A DNA stretch of 64,000 nucleotides from positions 186,001 to 250,000 of the forward strand of contig NZ_WTYR01000001.1 in assembly GCF_009827575.1 (NCBI RefSeq), written 5' to 3'. A program made the position numbers and the translations under genes. The DNA is from Alteriqipengyuania halimionae (GTDB lineage Bacteria > Pseudomonadota > Alphaproteobacteria > Sphingomonadales > Sphingomonadaceae). Below the pieces are notes generated by a model. That model did not search any database. It was not told the DNA's origin and was given only the letters and a program-made list of their open reading frames with translations. Shown here piece after piece: positions 24,615-33,183 of this stretch (positions within the stretch are counted from its first letter, which is position 1; every line of letters begins with the position of its first letter).

Positions 24615-26687
24615 ATGAGCGATATGAGCGGGTCCTATCCGCCCAAAAACGACGATGCCAAGAGCGTCGATCCGATGGAACGGCTGCGTCGCGCTGCACG
24701 TCGGCACCAGCCCAATCCCTCGCCACAGCTGAGCGAACCTGCGCAGCAAAGCGCTGCGCCGGAGCCGTCGGCCCAGCCATCGCCGCCGCCGCAATCGCCC
24801 CCGCCGCAATCAACGCGTCCGCAGGCTCCGCCTCCCCCCTCGCGCGAACCGCAGGAGCGTGTGCGCAGCGAGCCGCAGGCGGGACCGGGTCAGGCCCCTC
24901 GTGCGGCTCCCGAAGGAGGGCGCGCGCCAGCGTCTTCGCAACCGCGCCAGCATACAGAGAGCGAGCCGCAGCCGAGCGAGCCGCAGAGCCGGGTGCAACG
25001 CGAGGCTCCGCCGCATAACAACGAACAGCCGCGCCGCAATCCGGATCGCGACGATCCTTCCGGTGAAATCAAATCCGGAAACGCCAACGCCCGCCATCCG
25101 ATTGGTCGGGTGATGGAAATCGCCGGTTCGGAATCACACATCGCCCTCGATCTCGAGCGACTTCACCAGTGCATGGAGGATGAAGACCCCTCGGTTGCGC
25201 TGGCGGGCCAGGTCGGCAGCCAGATCAAGATCCGCGTCGGCAAAAACTGGTTGCTCGCCAGCGTGCGGACCCAGAAGCAGGACCAGCATGTCGCCGGGGG
25301 CATCATGGCGGCGATCGACTTTCTCGGCGAAGGCCAGGAGGAAAAGCTGACCGGTCGGCTGACGCGCTTCCGTCGCGGCGTCACGACCTATCCGGTGCCC
25401 GGCGCCGAAGTCTATCCGGCGACCAGCAACGACCTGCGCAGCATTTACGCCAGCGATGGCCGCGCGAACGTGCCGATCGGCACGGTCTTTCCGACCAAGG
25501 ATATTCGTGCCGGCCTCTATATCGATGCATTGCTGGGCAAGCATTTCGCGCTGCTCGGATCGACCGGTACCGGCAAATCGACCAGCGCCGCGCTGATCCT
25601 GCACCGGATCTGCGAATCCGCGCCCGAGGGTCATATCGTGATGATCGATCCGCATGGCGAATACGCCTCGGCGTTCAGCGAGACGGGCATGATCTTCGAC
25701 GTGTCGAACCTGCAGATGCCCTACTGGCTGATGAACTTCGAGGAACATTGCGAAGTGTTCCTCACCAGTTATGGCAATGAGCGGCAGACCGACGCCGATA
25801 TTCTGGCCCGCTGCTTGCTGAAGGCGCGCCAGAAGAACCGGCTGGCCGAAACCATCAACAAGATCACGGTGGATTCGCCGATTCCCTATCTATTGTCCGA
25901 TCTAACGACGATCCTGCAGGACGAGATGGGCAAGCTCGACAAGGCGAGCTCGTCGGTCCCCTATATGCGGATTAAGACCAAGATCGACGAGATGAAGGCC
26001 GATCCGCGTTACCAGTTCATGTTCTCGGGCATGCTGGTGGGCGACACCATGGCCGATTTCATCTCGAAGATTTTCCGCCTTCCGGCAGATGGCAAGCCGA
26101 TTTCGATCATCGATGTTTCGGGCGTGCCTTCGGACATCACCTCGACCGTGGTGGCGGTGCTATCGCGGCTCACCTTCGACTATGCGATCTGGTCGCGCGA
26201 CGAGAAAACGCGCCCGATCCTGCTCGTGTGCGAAGAGGCGCATCGCTACGTTCCCAACGAGAAACATGCGGACGATTCGGCGGTGGCCTCGATCCTGTCG
26301 CGGATCGCCAAGGAAGGCCGTAAATACGGGATCAGCCTGGGGCTGATCACCCAGCGACCGTCCGATCTTGCCGAAGGTGTGCTGTCGCAATGCGGCACGA
26401 TTATCGCCATGCGCCTCAACAACGATCGCGACCAGGCCTTCGTGAAAGCCGCCATTCCCGAAGGCGCGCGCGGCTTTCTCGATTCGATCCCCGCCTTGCG
26501 CAATCGCGAGTGCATCATTTCGGGAGAGGGGGTCGCGATCCCGATCCGCGTCAGCTTCGACACGCTAGAGGAACACAAGCGCCCGGCTTCCGATGACCCG
26601 AGCTTCTCGCAATTGTGGAACGATCGCGGCGGCGAGGAAGACGCGGTTGCCCGCACCGTTTCGCGCTGGCGCTCCCAGGGGCGGTAA
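24615..26687 (+). CDS. HerA/DUF87-type hexameric ATPase with disordered N-terminus
   Basis: 690 residues. Residues 1 to about 145 are low-complexity, rich in Pro, Gln, Ser, Glu and Arg. A HerA barrel-like domain follows (VMEIAGSESHIALDLERL), then a RecA-type motor with Walker A LLGSTGTGKSTSAAL, Walker B ILLVCEEAHRYVP and the sensor region ITQRPSDLAEGVLSQCGTIIAMRLNND. HerA translocates DNA, in archaea with the NurA nuclease during end resection; no nuclease gene is adjacent here. The start ATG has AGGGA seven bases upstream. Function in DNA processing is inferred from the family. Confidence 0.87.
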   Translation: MSDMSGSYPPKNDDAKSVDPMERLRRAARRHQPNPSPQLSEPAQQSAAPEPSAQPSPPPQSPPPQSTRPQAPPPPSREPQERVRSEPQAGPGQAPRAAPEGGRAPASSQPRQHTESEPQPSEPQSRVQREAPPHNNEQPRRNPDRDDPSGEIKSGNANARHPIGRVMEIAGSESHIALDLERLHQCMEDEDPSVALAGQVGSQIKIRVGKNWLLASVRTQKQDQHVAGGIMAAIDFLGEGQEEKLTGRLTRFRRGVTTYPVPGAEVYPATSNDLRSIYASDGRANVPIGTVFPTKDIRAGLYIDALLGKHFALLGSTGTGKSTSAALILHRICESAPEGHIVMIDPHGEYASAFSETGMIFDVSNLQMPYWLMNFEEHCEVFLTSYGNERQTDADILARCLLKARQKNRLAETINKITVDSPIPYLLSDLTTILQDEMGKLDKASSSVPYMRIKTKIDEMKADPRYQFMFSGMLVGDTMADFISKIFRLPADGKPISIIDVSGVPSDITSTVVAVLSRLTFDYAIWSRDEKTRPILLVCEEAHRYVPNEKHADDSAVASILSRIAKEGRKYGISLGLITQRPSDLAEGVLSQCGTIIAMRLNNDRDQAFVKAAIPEGARGFLDSIPALRNRECIISGEGVAIPIRVSFDTLEEHKRPASDDPSFSQLWNDRGGEEDAVARTVSRWRSQGR

Positions 26688-26698
26688 AGACCGGGACT

Positions 26699-27463
26699 TT
26701 AGCTACAGGCCTTGCAATCGGGATCCTTGGCGATCCGGATCGTCTTCATGCCGGGCTTCATCCCGTCGAGGATATGCAGGCGGCCCCATTGCGGGTCGCC
26801 CAGTCCTCCTATGCCGGCGAGCAGCACCCGGATTGCCTCCATCGCCGCGAACGTGCCGACCCATCCTGCCATCGCGCCCAGAATGCCGTTTTCGGCGCAG
26901 GTATCGCAATCGTCTGCATCGAAGGCATCGCCGACGAAACAACGATAGCACGCCTGATCGGGACGATGCCCTGCAAAGGCCGCGACCTGTCCCTGGAAAC
27001 GCGCCACCGCCGCCGAGAGCAGCGGGATCCGCGCGTGGACGCAGGCGTCCGAAACAGCCAGCCGCGTGGCGAAATTGTCCGTTCCGTCGAGTACGAGATC
27101 GGCTCCGGCGATGAATTGCGGCGCGGTGTCGGTATCGATCCGGGTTTCGACCGTCTCGACCGCGATCTCCGGATCGAATGCGCGCAGCCAGGCGACGGCC
27201 TTTTCCGTTTTGGAGGCGCTCACATCACCTGCGGAGTAGAGTGTCTGGCGCTGCAAATTGCTGGCCGACACGGTGTCGTCGTCGACCAGCGTGAAGCGGC
27301 CGATCCCCGCACCGGCGAGATATTGCAGCACCGGCGAGCCGATACCGCCAAGCCCGATCAGCGCGACATGGGCTCGCGTCAGCGCGACCTGACCCGCACC
27401 GCCGATCTCGGGCAGGATGATCTGGCGTGCGAAACGGTCGAGGCGGTCGTCGGAAAGGGCCAT
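26699..27463 (-). CDS. moeB: HesA/MoeB/ThiF-family adenylyltransferase
   Basis: 254 residues of E1-like fold. The nucleotide loop is ALIGLGGIGSPVLQYLAGAGIG, followed by LVDDDTVSASNLQRQ and VLDGTDNFATRLAVSD, with zinc cysteine pairs CYRC and, at the C-terminus, DCKAC. The enzyme adenylates the C-terminal glycine of MoaD or ThiS before sulfur transfer, in molybdopterin or thiamine synthesis. Which partner applies cannot be told, as neither pathway is nearby; no rhodanese domain is fused. It follows dnaA on the same strand and ends 11 bp from the HerA stop. Confidence 0.88.
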   Translation of the reverse strand: MALSDDRLDRFARQIILPEIGGAGQVALTRAHVALIGLGGIGSPVLQYLAGAGIGRFTLVDDDTVSASNLQRQTLYSAGDVSASKTEKAVAWLRAFDPEIAVETVETRIDTDTAPQFIAGADLVLDGTDNFATRLAVSDACVHARIPLLSAAVARFQGQVAAFAGHRPDQACYRCFVGDAFDADDCDTCAENGILGAMAGWVGTFAAMEAIRVLLAGIGGLGDPQWGRLHILDGMKPGMKTIRIAKDPDCKACS

Positions 27464-27574
27464 GGGCGCCCTTTAGGCGCGTGTGGACAGCCCTGTCGAT
27501 ATCGCAGGGATACAGGCTGCACGGAGCGGTGACGCACACTGCAACTACGGTGGAGACAATGTAGACGATGTGTG

Positions 27575-27595
27575 GAGGGCAGCGCTGCTGCCCTC
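27575..27595 (-). terminator. Terminator-like hairpin after dnaA
   Basis: Perfect 9-bp stem (27575-27583 with 27587-27595) and a three-base loop, ten bases after the dnaA stop and upstream of moeB. No U-tract follows. Confidence 0.45.
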
Positions 27596-27604
27596 GCGGG
27601 GGGG

Positions 27605-29047
27605 TCAGCTTTCGAGCTGGCGCAGGAGCGAGCGCACGTCGCCATCCATATCGGCATCGCGCTTGCGCAGATCCTCGATCAGGCGGACCGCATGGATCAC
27701 CGTCGAATGGTCGCGGCCGCCGAACTTGCGCCCGATTTCGGGATAGCTGCGCGGCGTGAGGACTTTCGACAGGTACATCGCGACCTGACGCGGGCGGACC
27801 ACGGCGCGGGCGCGGCGGCGCGAGCTCATCTCGGTCCGGTCGACGCGGTAGAACTGGCACACGGTGCGCTGGATTTCGTCGATCGTGATCCGGCGGCGAT
27901 TGGCCGAGAGGATATCGGTCAGCTGTTCTTCGGCGAGCTGGAGCGAGACGGCCTGCCCGGTAAGCTGGGCGTAGGCGATCAACTTGTTGAGGCCGCCGAC
28001 CAGCTCGCGGATGTTGCGGGTGATTGTGCGGGCGAGGAACTCGATCACGTCGCCGGGCACTTCGAGTGGCGCGAATCGCTTCAACCGCGCTTCGAGGATC
28101 GTGCGGCGCAGATCGATGTCGGCCGCGGCAATATCGGCCACGAGACCCATCGACAGGCGCGACAGCAGTCGCGGTTCGACACCGTCCAGTGCCTGCGGCG
28201 CGCGGTCGGCAGCGAAGATCAGGCGCTTGCCTTCGGCCAGCAGTGCATCGATCGTGTAAAGCAGTTCTTCCTGCGCGCTGGCTTTGCCGATGATGAACTG
28301 GATATCGTCCACCAGCAGCAGGTCGAAGCCGCGCAGGCGCGCCTTGAATTCGATCATCTCGTTCTGGCGCAGGGCCTGGACGAATTCGACCATGAAGCGC
28401 TCGGCCGAGCAATAGAAGATGCGCGCACGCGGATGGTTGGCCAGATAAGTGTGGCCGATCGCGTGCAGCAGGTGCGTCTTGCCCTGGCCGGTCGCGCCCT
28501 TGAGATAGAGCGGCGAGAATTGCGGTGTTTCGGTCGCAGCCATGCGCTGGGCTGCATTGCAGGCGAGCACGTTGGCATTGCCGGTAACGAAGCTTTCGAA
28601 GGTCTGCGACGGGTCGAGCCCGACCGAGCCCTGGCCGAGCGTGCCGACCTGCCCGCTGGCAAGCGCGATCGCGCTGCTGTCGAGTGCGTGGTCGTTGGAA
28701 GGGGTGTGCTTGTTCTCTTCGCCGAGCCGCAGTTCGGACAATTCGCGACGGCCGGGATGGACCTGGATACGAACATTGCGAATATCGCCGCGAGCGATCT
28801 TCCAGGCCAGGCTCAGCCGGTCGGCGAATCGATCGGCCACCCAGTTGGCGCTGAAATCGGTCGGCAGGAAGAGGTCGAGCGTGCCGGTGTCCTTGCACAG
28901 GCCGCCCAGCTGGATCGGCTTGATCCACTGCGAATGCAGCTGCGCACCCAGATCCTTGCGAAGGCCGGTCGAAATATCAGCCCAATCCGCCTGGAGCCCC
29001 ATCGCTTCCAGTTCGTCTGCGGTCGGTTCGCGCTCGGTCTTTGCCAT
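27605..29047 (-). CDS. dnaA: Chromosomal replication initiator protein DnaA
   Basis: 480 residues. Domain I covers about residues 20-90, a variable linker follows, and the AAA+ domain has Walker A LKGATGQGKTHLLHAIGH and Walker B LLLVDDIQFIIG. The C-terminal box-binding domain ends with the family signature GRKFGGRDHSTVIHAVRLIEDL. DnaA melts the origin and also acts as a transcription factor. The start at 29047 has AGGATA just upstream and matches the family N-terminus; 40 further open codons upstream have no similarity. The neighbourhood (rpsT, mutM, ubiE, ubiB, coaBC, dut) is the conserved alphaproteobacterial origin-proximal set. Confidence 0.97.
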   Translation of the reverse strand: MAKTEREPTADELEAMGLQADWADISTGLRKDLGAQLHSQWIKPIQLGGLCKDTGTLDLFLPTDFSANWVADRFADRLSLAWKIARGDIRNVRIQVHPGRRELSELRLGEENKHTPSNDHALDSSAIALASGQVGTLGQGSVGLDPSQTFESFVTGNANVLACNAAQRMAATETPQFSPLYLKGATGQGKTHLLHAIGHTYLANHPRARIFYCSAERFMVEFVQALRQNEMIEFKARLRGFDLLLVDDIQFIIGKASAQEELLYTIDALLAEGKRLIFAADRAPQALDGVEPRLLSRLSMGLVADIAAADIDLRRTILEARLKRFAPLEVPGDVIEFLARTITRNIRELVGGLNKLIAYAQLTGQAVSLQLAEEQLTDILSANRRRITIDEIQRTVCQFYRVDRTEMSSRRRARAVVRPRQVAMYLSKVLTPRSYPEIGRKFGGRDHSTVIHAVRLIEDLRKRDADMDGDVRSLLRQLES

Positions 29048-29229
29048 TATCCTGCCAATCCCCCTTTGATTCGCCTCTTGGACGAACACATCTGTTCCGG
29101 GCACAGGAGACCATCGGCGCCGCTCACATGAAGAGCGAAACCGACTTGCGGGATGCGCCCCGCGCACAACCCGTATGGAGTGGTAATCCTGTGCAGTGCC
29201 AAGGCGTAATCGCCGTCGGCGTTGGCCAT

Positions 29230-29259
29230 TTTGTAGGTGTGAATCGCGCGCCGTGACAA
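29230..29259 (-). promoter_or_regulatory. Candidate dnaA promoter with a GANTC site in its spacer
   Basis: On the minus strand TTGTCA (29259-29254), an 18-bp spacer and TACAAA (29235-29230), about 180 bp before the dnaA start. A GAATC site (29241-29245) sits between the two boxes. This resembles the methylation-sensitive dnaA promoter of Caulobacter, but is assigned by eye. Confidence 0.4.
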
Positions 29260-29470
29260 TGGATTTATGACAGATTTTTTAAATAAAGCGCCTTGACAGC
29301 CGGAGACCCTCGGAATCCCGTGACCTTCTTGGAAAATCCCAATTTTCCATAGCTTTGGGTCAAACAGCCGATTGCGAATCGTTGGAAATCCACGATTCGT
29401 CTGCTCCGCGTCGAAAACGGCGCTCGCCATCTCCGGAACACTGGTTCATGGTTTGTTCTTGACAGGTTTT

Positions 29471-29501
29471 TCCCCGCAACCGGAATGACCGGTTGCGGGG
29501 A
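29471..29501 (-). terminator. Hairpin between rpsT and dnaA
   Basis: Perfect 13-bp GC-rich stem (29471-29483 with 29489-29501) and a five-base loop, 26 bp after the rpsT stop. On the rpsT strand it is followed by A residues rather than U, so it may act as a 3'-end stabiliser or an inefficient terminator. Confidence 0.6.
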
Positions 29502-29526
29502 ACGAATCGTTGGCGTCAGAGCCGAA

Positions 29527-29787
29527 TCAGAGCGCGGCGACGCGCTTCGTAAGGCGGCTGAACTTGCGCGCAGCGGTGTTCTTGTGAACAACGCCCTTGG
29601 CAACGCCGCGGTACAGTTCGGGCTGGGCGGCCTGCAGCGCATCGGCGGCGGCCTTCTTGTCACCGGCTTCGACGGCGGTTTCGACCTTCTTGATGAAGGA
29701 GCGAATCCGGCTCTTGCGGTTCATGTTGATCGTTTCGCGCTTCTCGTTGCGACGGATGCGCTTCTTGGCTTGCGGAGTATTGGCCAT
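29527..29787 (-). CDS. rpsT: 30S ribosomal protein S20
   Basis: 86 residues, highly basic and helical: [17 protein letters not shown], then [21 protein letters not shown], and [20 protein letters not shown]20 is a primary binder of 16S rRNA in 30S assembly. Length is normal. It lies directly before dnaA on the same strand, as in many alphaproteobacteria, but is separated from it by a strong hairpin and 480 bp. Confidence 0.97.
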   Translation of the reverse strand: MANTPQAKKRIRRNEKRETINMNRKSRIRSFIKKVETAVEAGDKKAAADALQAAQPELYRGVAKGVVHKNTAARKFSRLTKRVAAL

Positions 29788-29843
29788 GTTCGTCCTTCGT
29801 GTCGGTCGCGCTAGAAGGCGGCGACCCGTTCAAATCCTGGTGC

Positions 29844-29872
29844 TCATATGGTGCGCGCGCCCAGAATCACAA
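29844..29872 (-). promoter_or_regulatory. Candidate rpsT promoter
   Basis: On the minus strand TTGTGA (29872-29867), a 17-bp spacer and ATATGA (29849-29844), about 57 bp before the rpsT start. A GANTC site (29864-29868) overlaps the -35 box. Confidence 0.35.
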
Positions 29873-29964
29873 GCTGAGACGCAAGCGAACCGGCGCGAGA
29901 AGCGCGGCCCCTAGCCGCAGGAGGACAAAGGGTCAAGCAAAACCCCGCTTTGCCCTCTATCGCC

Positions 29965-30780
29965 CTAGCGCTGGCAGCGAGGACAGTACCAGGACGATCG
30001 GCCACCCTGTTCGAACCGGCGGATGGTTCCGCCGTCCTCGCGTCGGCAGGGCTCGCCGGTCCGGCCGTATACGTCGAACCGCGTCGCGAAGTAACCAAGC
30101 TCGCCATCGGGCTGGGCGTAATCGCGCAGGGTCGATCCGCCATCGGCGATCGACTGGGTCAGAACCTCGCGGATCGCGGGCACGAGTCGCTCGAGAGCGG
30201 CTTTCGAAACCCGCCCGCCGGCCTTCTTCGGATTTATCCCCGCGCGCCACAGCGCTTCGCAGACATAGATATTGCCGAGCCCCGCGACGATTCCTTGGTC
30301 GAGCAGGCACAATTTGATCGCCTGCTTTCGGCCGGCCAGCGCATGGCGAAGGTGATCGGCGGACAGCGCTTCACCGAGCGGCTCCGGGCCCAATGCGGCG
30401 AAGGGCGACCAGGCATCGAGCGAGCCGGTGTCGAGCAGGTCGACCGAGCCGAAGCGTCGGGGATCGTTCAGCGCGAAACGGTGGTGTTCGGTCTCTATTA
30501 TCATGTGATCATGCGTATGATCGTCATCCGGATCGATCCGCCAGCGCCCGCTCATGCCCAGATGGAACACCAGCGTGCGATCGCGATCGGTGTGGAGCAG
30601 CCCGTATTTTGCTCGCCGTCCCAGCGAGGTAATCGTCGCCCCCGTCATCGCCTGCACGAGGTCGGGCGGAAAAGGGCGGCGCAGATCGGGCCGGTTGAGT
30701 TGCACCCGCGTCACCTGCGCGCCTTCCATGAAGCGCGCCAGGCCGCGGATGGTGGTTTCGACTTCGGGCAGTTCGGGCAT
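29965..30780 (-). CDS. mutM: Formamidopyrimidine-DNA glycosylase
   Basis: 271 residues starting MPELPEVETTIRGL; after Met removal Pro is the catalytic nucleophile and Glu the helper. The helix-two-turn-helix region includes GLGNIYVCEALWRAGINPKKAGG, and the C-terminal zinc finger holds CRREDGGTIRRFEQ then WYCPRCQR. The enzyme excises 8-oxoguanine and opens the abasic strand. The start at 30780 is fixed by the need for an N-terminal MPE; the open frame extends further without meaning. It is divergent from ubiE by 88 bp. Confidence 0.96.
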   Translation of the reverse strand: MPELPEVETTIRGLARFMEGAQVTRVQLNRPDLRRPFPPDLVQAMTGATITSLGRRAKYGLLHTDRDRTLVFHLGMSGRWRIDPDDDHTHDHMIIETEHHRFALNDPRRFGSVDLLDTGSLDAWSPFAALGPEPLGEALSADHLRHALAGRKQAIKLCLLDQGIVAGLGNIYVCEALWRAGINPKKAGGRVSKAALERLVPAIREVLTQSIADGGSTLRDYAQPDGELGYFATRFDVYGRTGEPCRREDGGTIRRFEQGGRSSWYCPRCQR

Positions 30781-30868
30781 GGCGGTGGATGTAGTGAGGG
30801 CGGGGGCTTTCGTCATCCCCGCCAACGACCTGTGGACGGGCCATGGAGCCTCGGTTAAAGCGCCGTCC

Positions 30869-31606
30869 ATGAGCGAAACCGATACCGTCTCCTTCGGCTA
30901 CGAAGAGGTCGCCCCCGAGGAGAAGACGCGCCGGGTCGGCGCGGTGTTCTCCAACGTCGCAGCGAAATACGATGTCATGAACGACGCCATGTCGGGCGGC
31001 ATGCATCGGATTTGGAAGGACCAGTTCGTCCGCCGGGTTAAACCGCAGCCGGGCGAGGCGATCCTCGATATGGCGGGCGGTACCGGCGACATCGCCTTCC
31101 GCATGGCTGCGCGCGGTGCGGACATCACGGTGGCCGATATCAATCAGGAAATGCTCGATGTCGGTGTGGAACGTGCGATGGAGCGCGGGATCTCGGGGCT
31201 CGTCTGGTCGCGCCAGGATGCCAGCGACCTGACCTATCCCGATCGCTGTTTCGATGCCTATACGATCGCCTTCGGTATCCGCAATGTGACCGACATTCCT
31301 GCTGCGCTGCGCGAAACGCACCGTGTGCTGCGCTATGGTGGGCGGTTCTTCTGCCTCGAATTCTCGACCCCGACCTGGCCCGGATTCAAGCAGGCCTACG
31401 ATGCCTATTCGCACCGCCTCGTCCCCAAGCTCGGCAAGATGATCGCCGATGACGAGGACAGTTATCGCTACCTCGTCGAATCGATCCGGCGCTTCCCGAA
31501 GATGCCCGAATTCGCCCGAATGATACGCGAGGCGGGTTTTGCGCAGGTGAAGGTCGAGCCGATCATGGGCGGCCTGGTCGCGATCCATTCGGGGTGGAAG
31601 ATCTAG
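30869..31606 (+). CDS. ubiE: Ubiquinone/menaquinone C-methyltransferase UbiE
   Basis: 245 residues. A class I methyltransferase with SAM loop LDMAGGTGDIAFRMA and the UbiE signatures YDVMNDAMSGGMHRIWKD and RVLRYGGRFFCLEFS. It methylates C2 of the benzoquinol ring in ubiquinone synthesis. Only four bases separate its stop from ubiB, so the two quinone genes form one unit. The start is the ATG just before SETDTVSFGYEEV; the open frame upstream runs antisense through mutM and is not used. Confidence 0.96.
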   Translation: MSETDTVSFGYEEVAPEEKTRRVGAVFSNVAAKYDVMNDAMSGGMHRIWKDQFVRRVKPQPGEAILDMAGGTGDIAFRMAARGADITVADINQEMLDVGVERAMERGISGLVWSRQDASDLTYPDRCFDAYTIAFGIRNVTDIPAALRETHRVLRYGGRFFCLEFSTPTWPGFKQAYDAYSHRLVPKLGKMIADDEDSYRYLVESIRRFPKMPEFARMIREAGFAQVKVEPIMGGLVAIHSGWKI

Positions 31607-31610
31607 GGGC

Positions 31611-33164
31611 ATGACCCGTCCCCGCACGCATCTCTGGCGGCTTCTCAAATGGGGCCGGACGCTGGCCAAGCATGGCGCGTTGCGTCCGATCGAGGAAGCG
31701 CCGCACACGCCCACGCCGGTAAAGCGCGTGGCGCGGATCGCACGCTTCGGCGCGCTGCAGCCGGCCGAGCCGAACTATGCCCGCGCGTTCGAGGATATCG
31801 GGCCTGCCGCGATCAAGCTGGGACAGTCGCTCGCGACCCGCCCCGATCTGGTGGGCGAGGCCGCGGCGCAGAACTTGCTCAGTCTGCAGGATTCGCTCCC
31901 GCCCCTGCCGTTCGAAGCCATCCGCAAGGAGATCGAATCGAGCTTCGGCCAGCCGATCGAAGCGCTTTACGCCCATATCGATCCCGATCCGGTCGGCTCC
32001 GCTTCGATGGCGCAAGTCCACCGCGCCACGACGATCGAGGGGCGCGATGTCGCGGTGAAAGTGCTGCGCCCGGGCATTCGGGACCGTTTCGCGCGCGACA
32101 TCGATACCTATGAATGGGCCGCCGCGCATGTCGAGGCCATGGGCGGCGAGGCCTCGCGCCTGCGCCCGCGGTTGACGATCGCCAATTTCAAGCGCTGGAC
32201 GCTGCGCGAACTCGATCTTCGGCGCGAGGCCGCCTCGGCCTCCGAACTGGCCGAATCGATGAAGGGATACGAGGGCTATACGATCCCCGCGATCGACTGG
32301 GATCGCACCAATAGCCGGGTGCTGACGATCGACTGGATCGATGGCACCAAGATCAGCGATATCGCCGCGCTGAAGGCGGCGGGGCACGACCTGCCCGAAC
32401 TGGCCAACCGGCTTGTCCTCGCGTTCCTCACCCAGGCGATTTCGGCAGGGTATTTCCACGCAGACATGCATCAGGGCAATCTGTTCGTGAAAGGCGACGG
32501 GACGATTGTCGCTATCGATTTTGGCATCATGGGGCGGATCGACCGTCAGGCGCGGGCCTGGCTGGCAGAAATCCTCTACGGGCTGACGACCGGCAACTAC
32601 AAACGCGTCGCCGAAATCCACTTCGAAGCGCAGTATGTGCCCTCGCATCACTCGGTCGACGAATTCGCGACCGCGCTGCGCGCGGTGGGCGAGCCGATGC
32701 GCGGCAAGCCGGTGAGCGAATTGTCGGTCGGCCAGATGCTCGACGGGCTGTTCGCGATCACGCGCGATTTCGACATGCAGACCCAGCCGCATCTTCTGCT
32801 GCTGCAGAAAACCATGGTCATGGTCGAGGGTATCGCGACCCAACTCGATCCCGAGATCAATATGTGGGACGTCTCCGCGCCCTATGTGCGCGACTGGATC
32901 CGCGACGAACTCGGCCCCGAAGCCGCGCTCGCCGATCGCATCCGCGAGGATACCGAGACCTTGTTCCGCATCCCGGCGCTGGTGCGGCGACTGGAAGAAC
33001 AATACCCGCCCAGGGGCGGCGCGCCCGAGCCTCCGCCGCTGCCCGAAATCGAGCTGGTATGGGAACGCCGACGCGAGCCGCGACGCTGGCCCGGCTATCT
33101 GCTGGCCGGGGCCGCAGGTATCGCGGTGACCTGGCTCGCCGCGGTGCAGGGCTGGATCGGCTAG
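31611..33164 (+). CDS. ubiB: Ubiquinone biosynthesis kinase-like protein UbiB
   Basis: 517 residues of the ABC1/UbiB/ADCK atypical kinase family. The family-specific KxGQ helix is AAIKLGQSLATRPDL, followed by an A-rich nucleotide loop (GSASMAQVHRA), the lysine in VAVKVLRPG, FHADMHQGNLFV and the metal-binding VAIDFGIMG. One or two C-terminal transmembrane helices (GYLLAGAAGIAVTWLAAVQGW) anchor it. UbiB supports ubiquinone synthesis by extracting or shifting lipid intermediates. It directly follows ubiE and directly precedes two membrane-protein genes. Confidence 0.95.
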   Translation: MTRPRTHLWRLLKWGRTLAKHGALRPIEEAPHTPTPVKRVARIARFGALQPAEPNYARAFEDIGPAAIKLGQSLATRPDLVGEAAAQNLLSLQDSLPPLPFEAIRKEIESSFGQPIEALYAHIDPDPVGSASMAQVHRATTIEGRDVAVKVLRPGIRDRFARDIDTYEWAAAHVEAMGGEASRLRPRLTIANFKRWTLRELDLRREAASASELAESMKGYEGYTIPAIDWDRTNSRVLTIDWIDGTKISDIAALKAAGHDLPELANRLVLAFLTQAISAGYFHADMHQGNLFVKGDGTIVAIDFGIMGRIDRQARAWLAEILYGLTTGNYKRVAEIHFEAQYVPSHHSVDEFATALRAVGEPMRGKPVSELSVGQMLDGLFAITRDFDMQTQPHLLLLQKTMVMVEGIATQLDPEINMWDVSAPYVRDWIRDELGPEAALADRIREDTETLFRIPALVRRLEEQYPPRGGAPEPPPLPEIELVWERRREPRRWPGYLLAGAAGIAVTWLAAVQGWIG

Positions 33165-33183
33165 CAGGCTTCGGGGAGGGGGC

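Larger units (their letters stand above)
29048..29526. other. 480-bp dnaA-rpsT intergenic region, rich in GANTC sites and inverted repeats
   Basis: The longest non-coding stretch of the window. GANTC sites (the CcrM methylation sequence) start at 29068, 29241, 29313, 29376, 29394 and 29504, with another at 29524 on the rpsT stop. Inverted repeats are GGAAAAT/ATTTTCC (29331-29337, 29342-29348) and CGAATCGT/ACGATTCG (29375-29382, 29392-29399); CGAATCGTTGG occurs twice (29375 and 29503). I find no TTATCCACA-type DnaA box and no paired TTAA-N7-TTAA CtrA site, so this is read as the dnaA leader and promoter, not as the origin. Confidence 0.6.

Noticed and set aside
29293-29465. TTGACA boxes on the plus strand (29293 and 29459) as promoters of a small RNA
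   Set aside because: No matching -10 box and no plus-strand gene or terminator follows at a fitting distance.
29048-29526. Chromosomal origin next to dnaA
   Set aside because: No TTATCCACA-like DnaA boxes or AT-rich unwinding tract can be seen, and alphaproteobacterial origins often lie away from dnaA.
29048-29526. CtrA-binding site at dnaA
   Set aside because: Only one TTAA is present, with no partner at the seven-base spacing.
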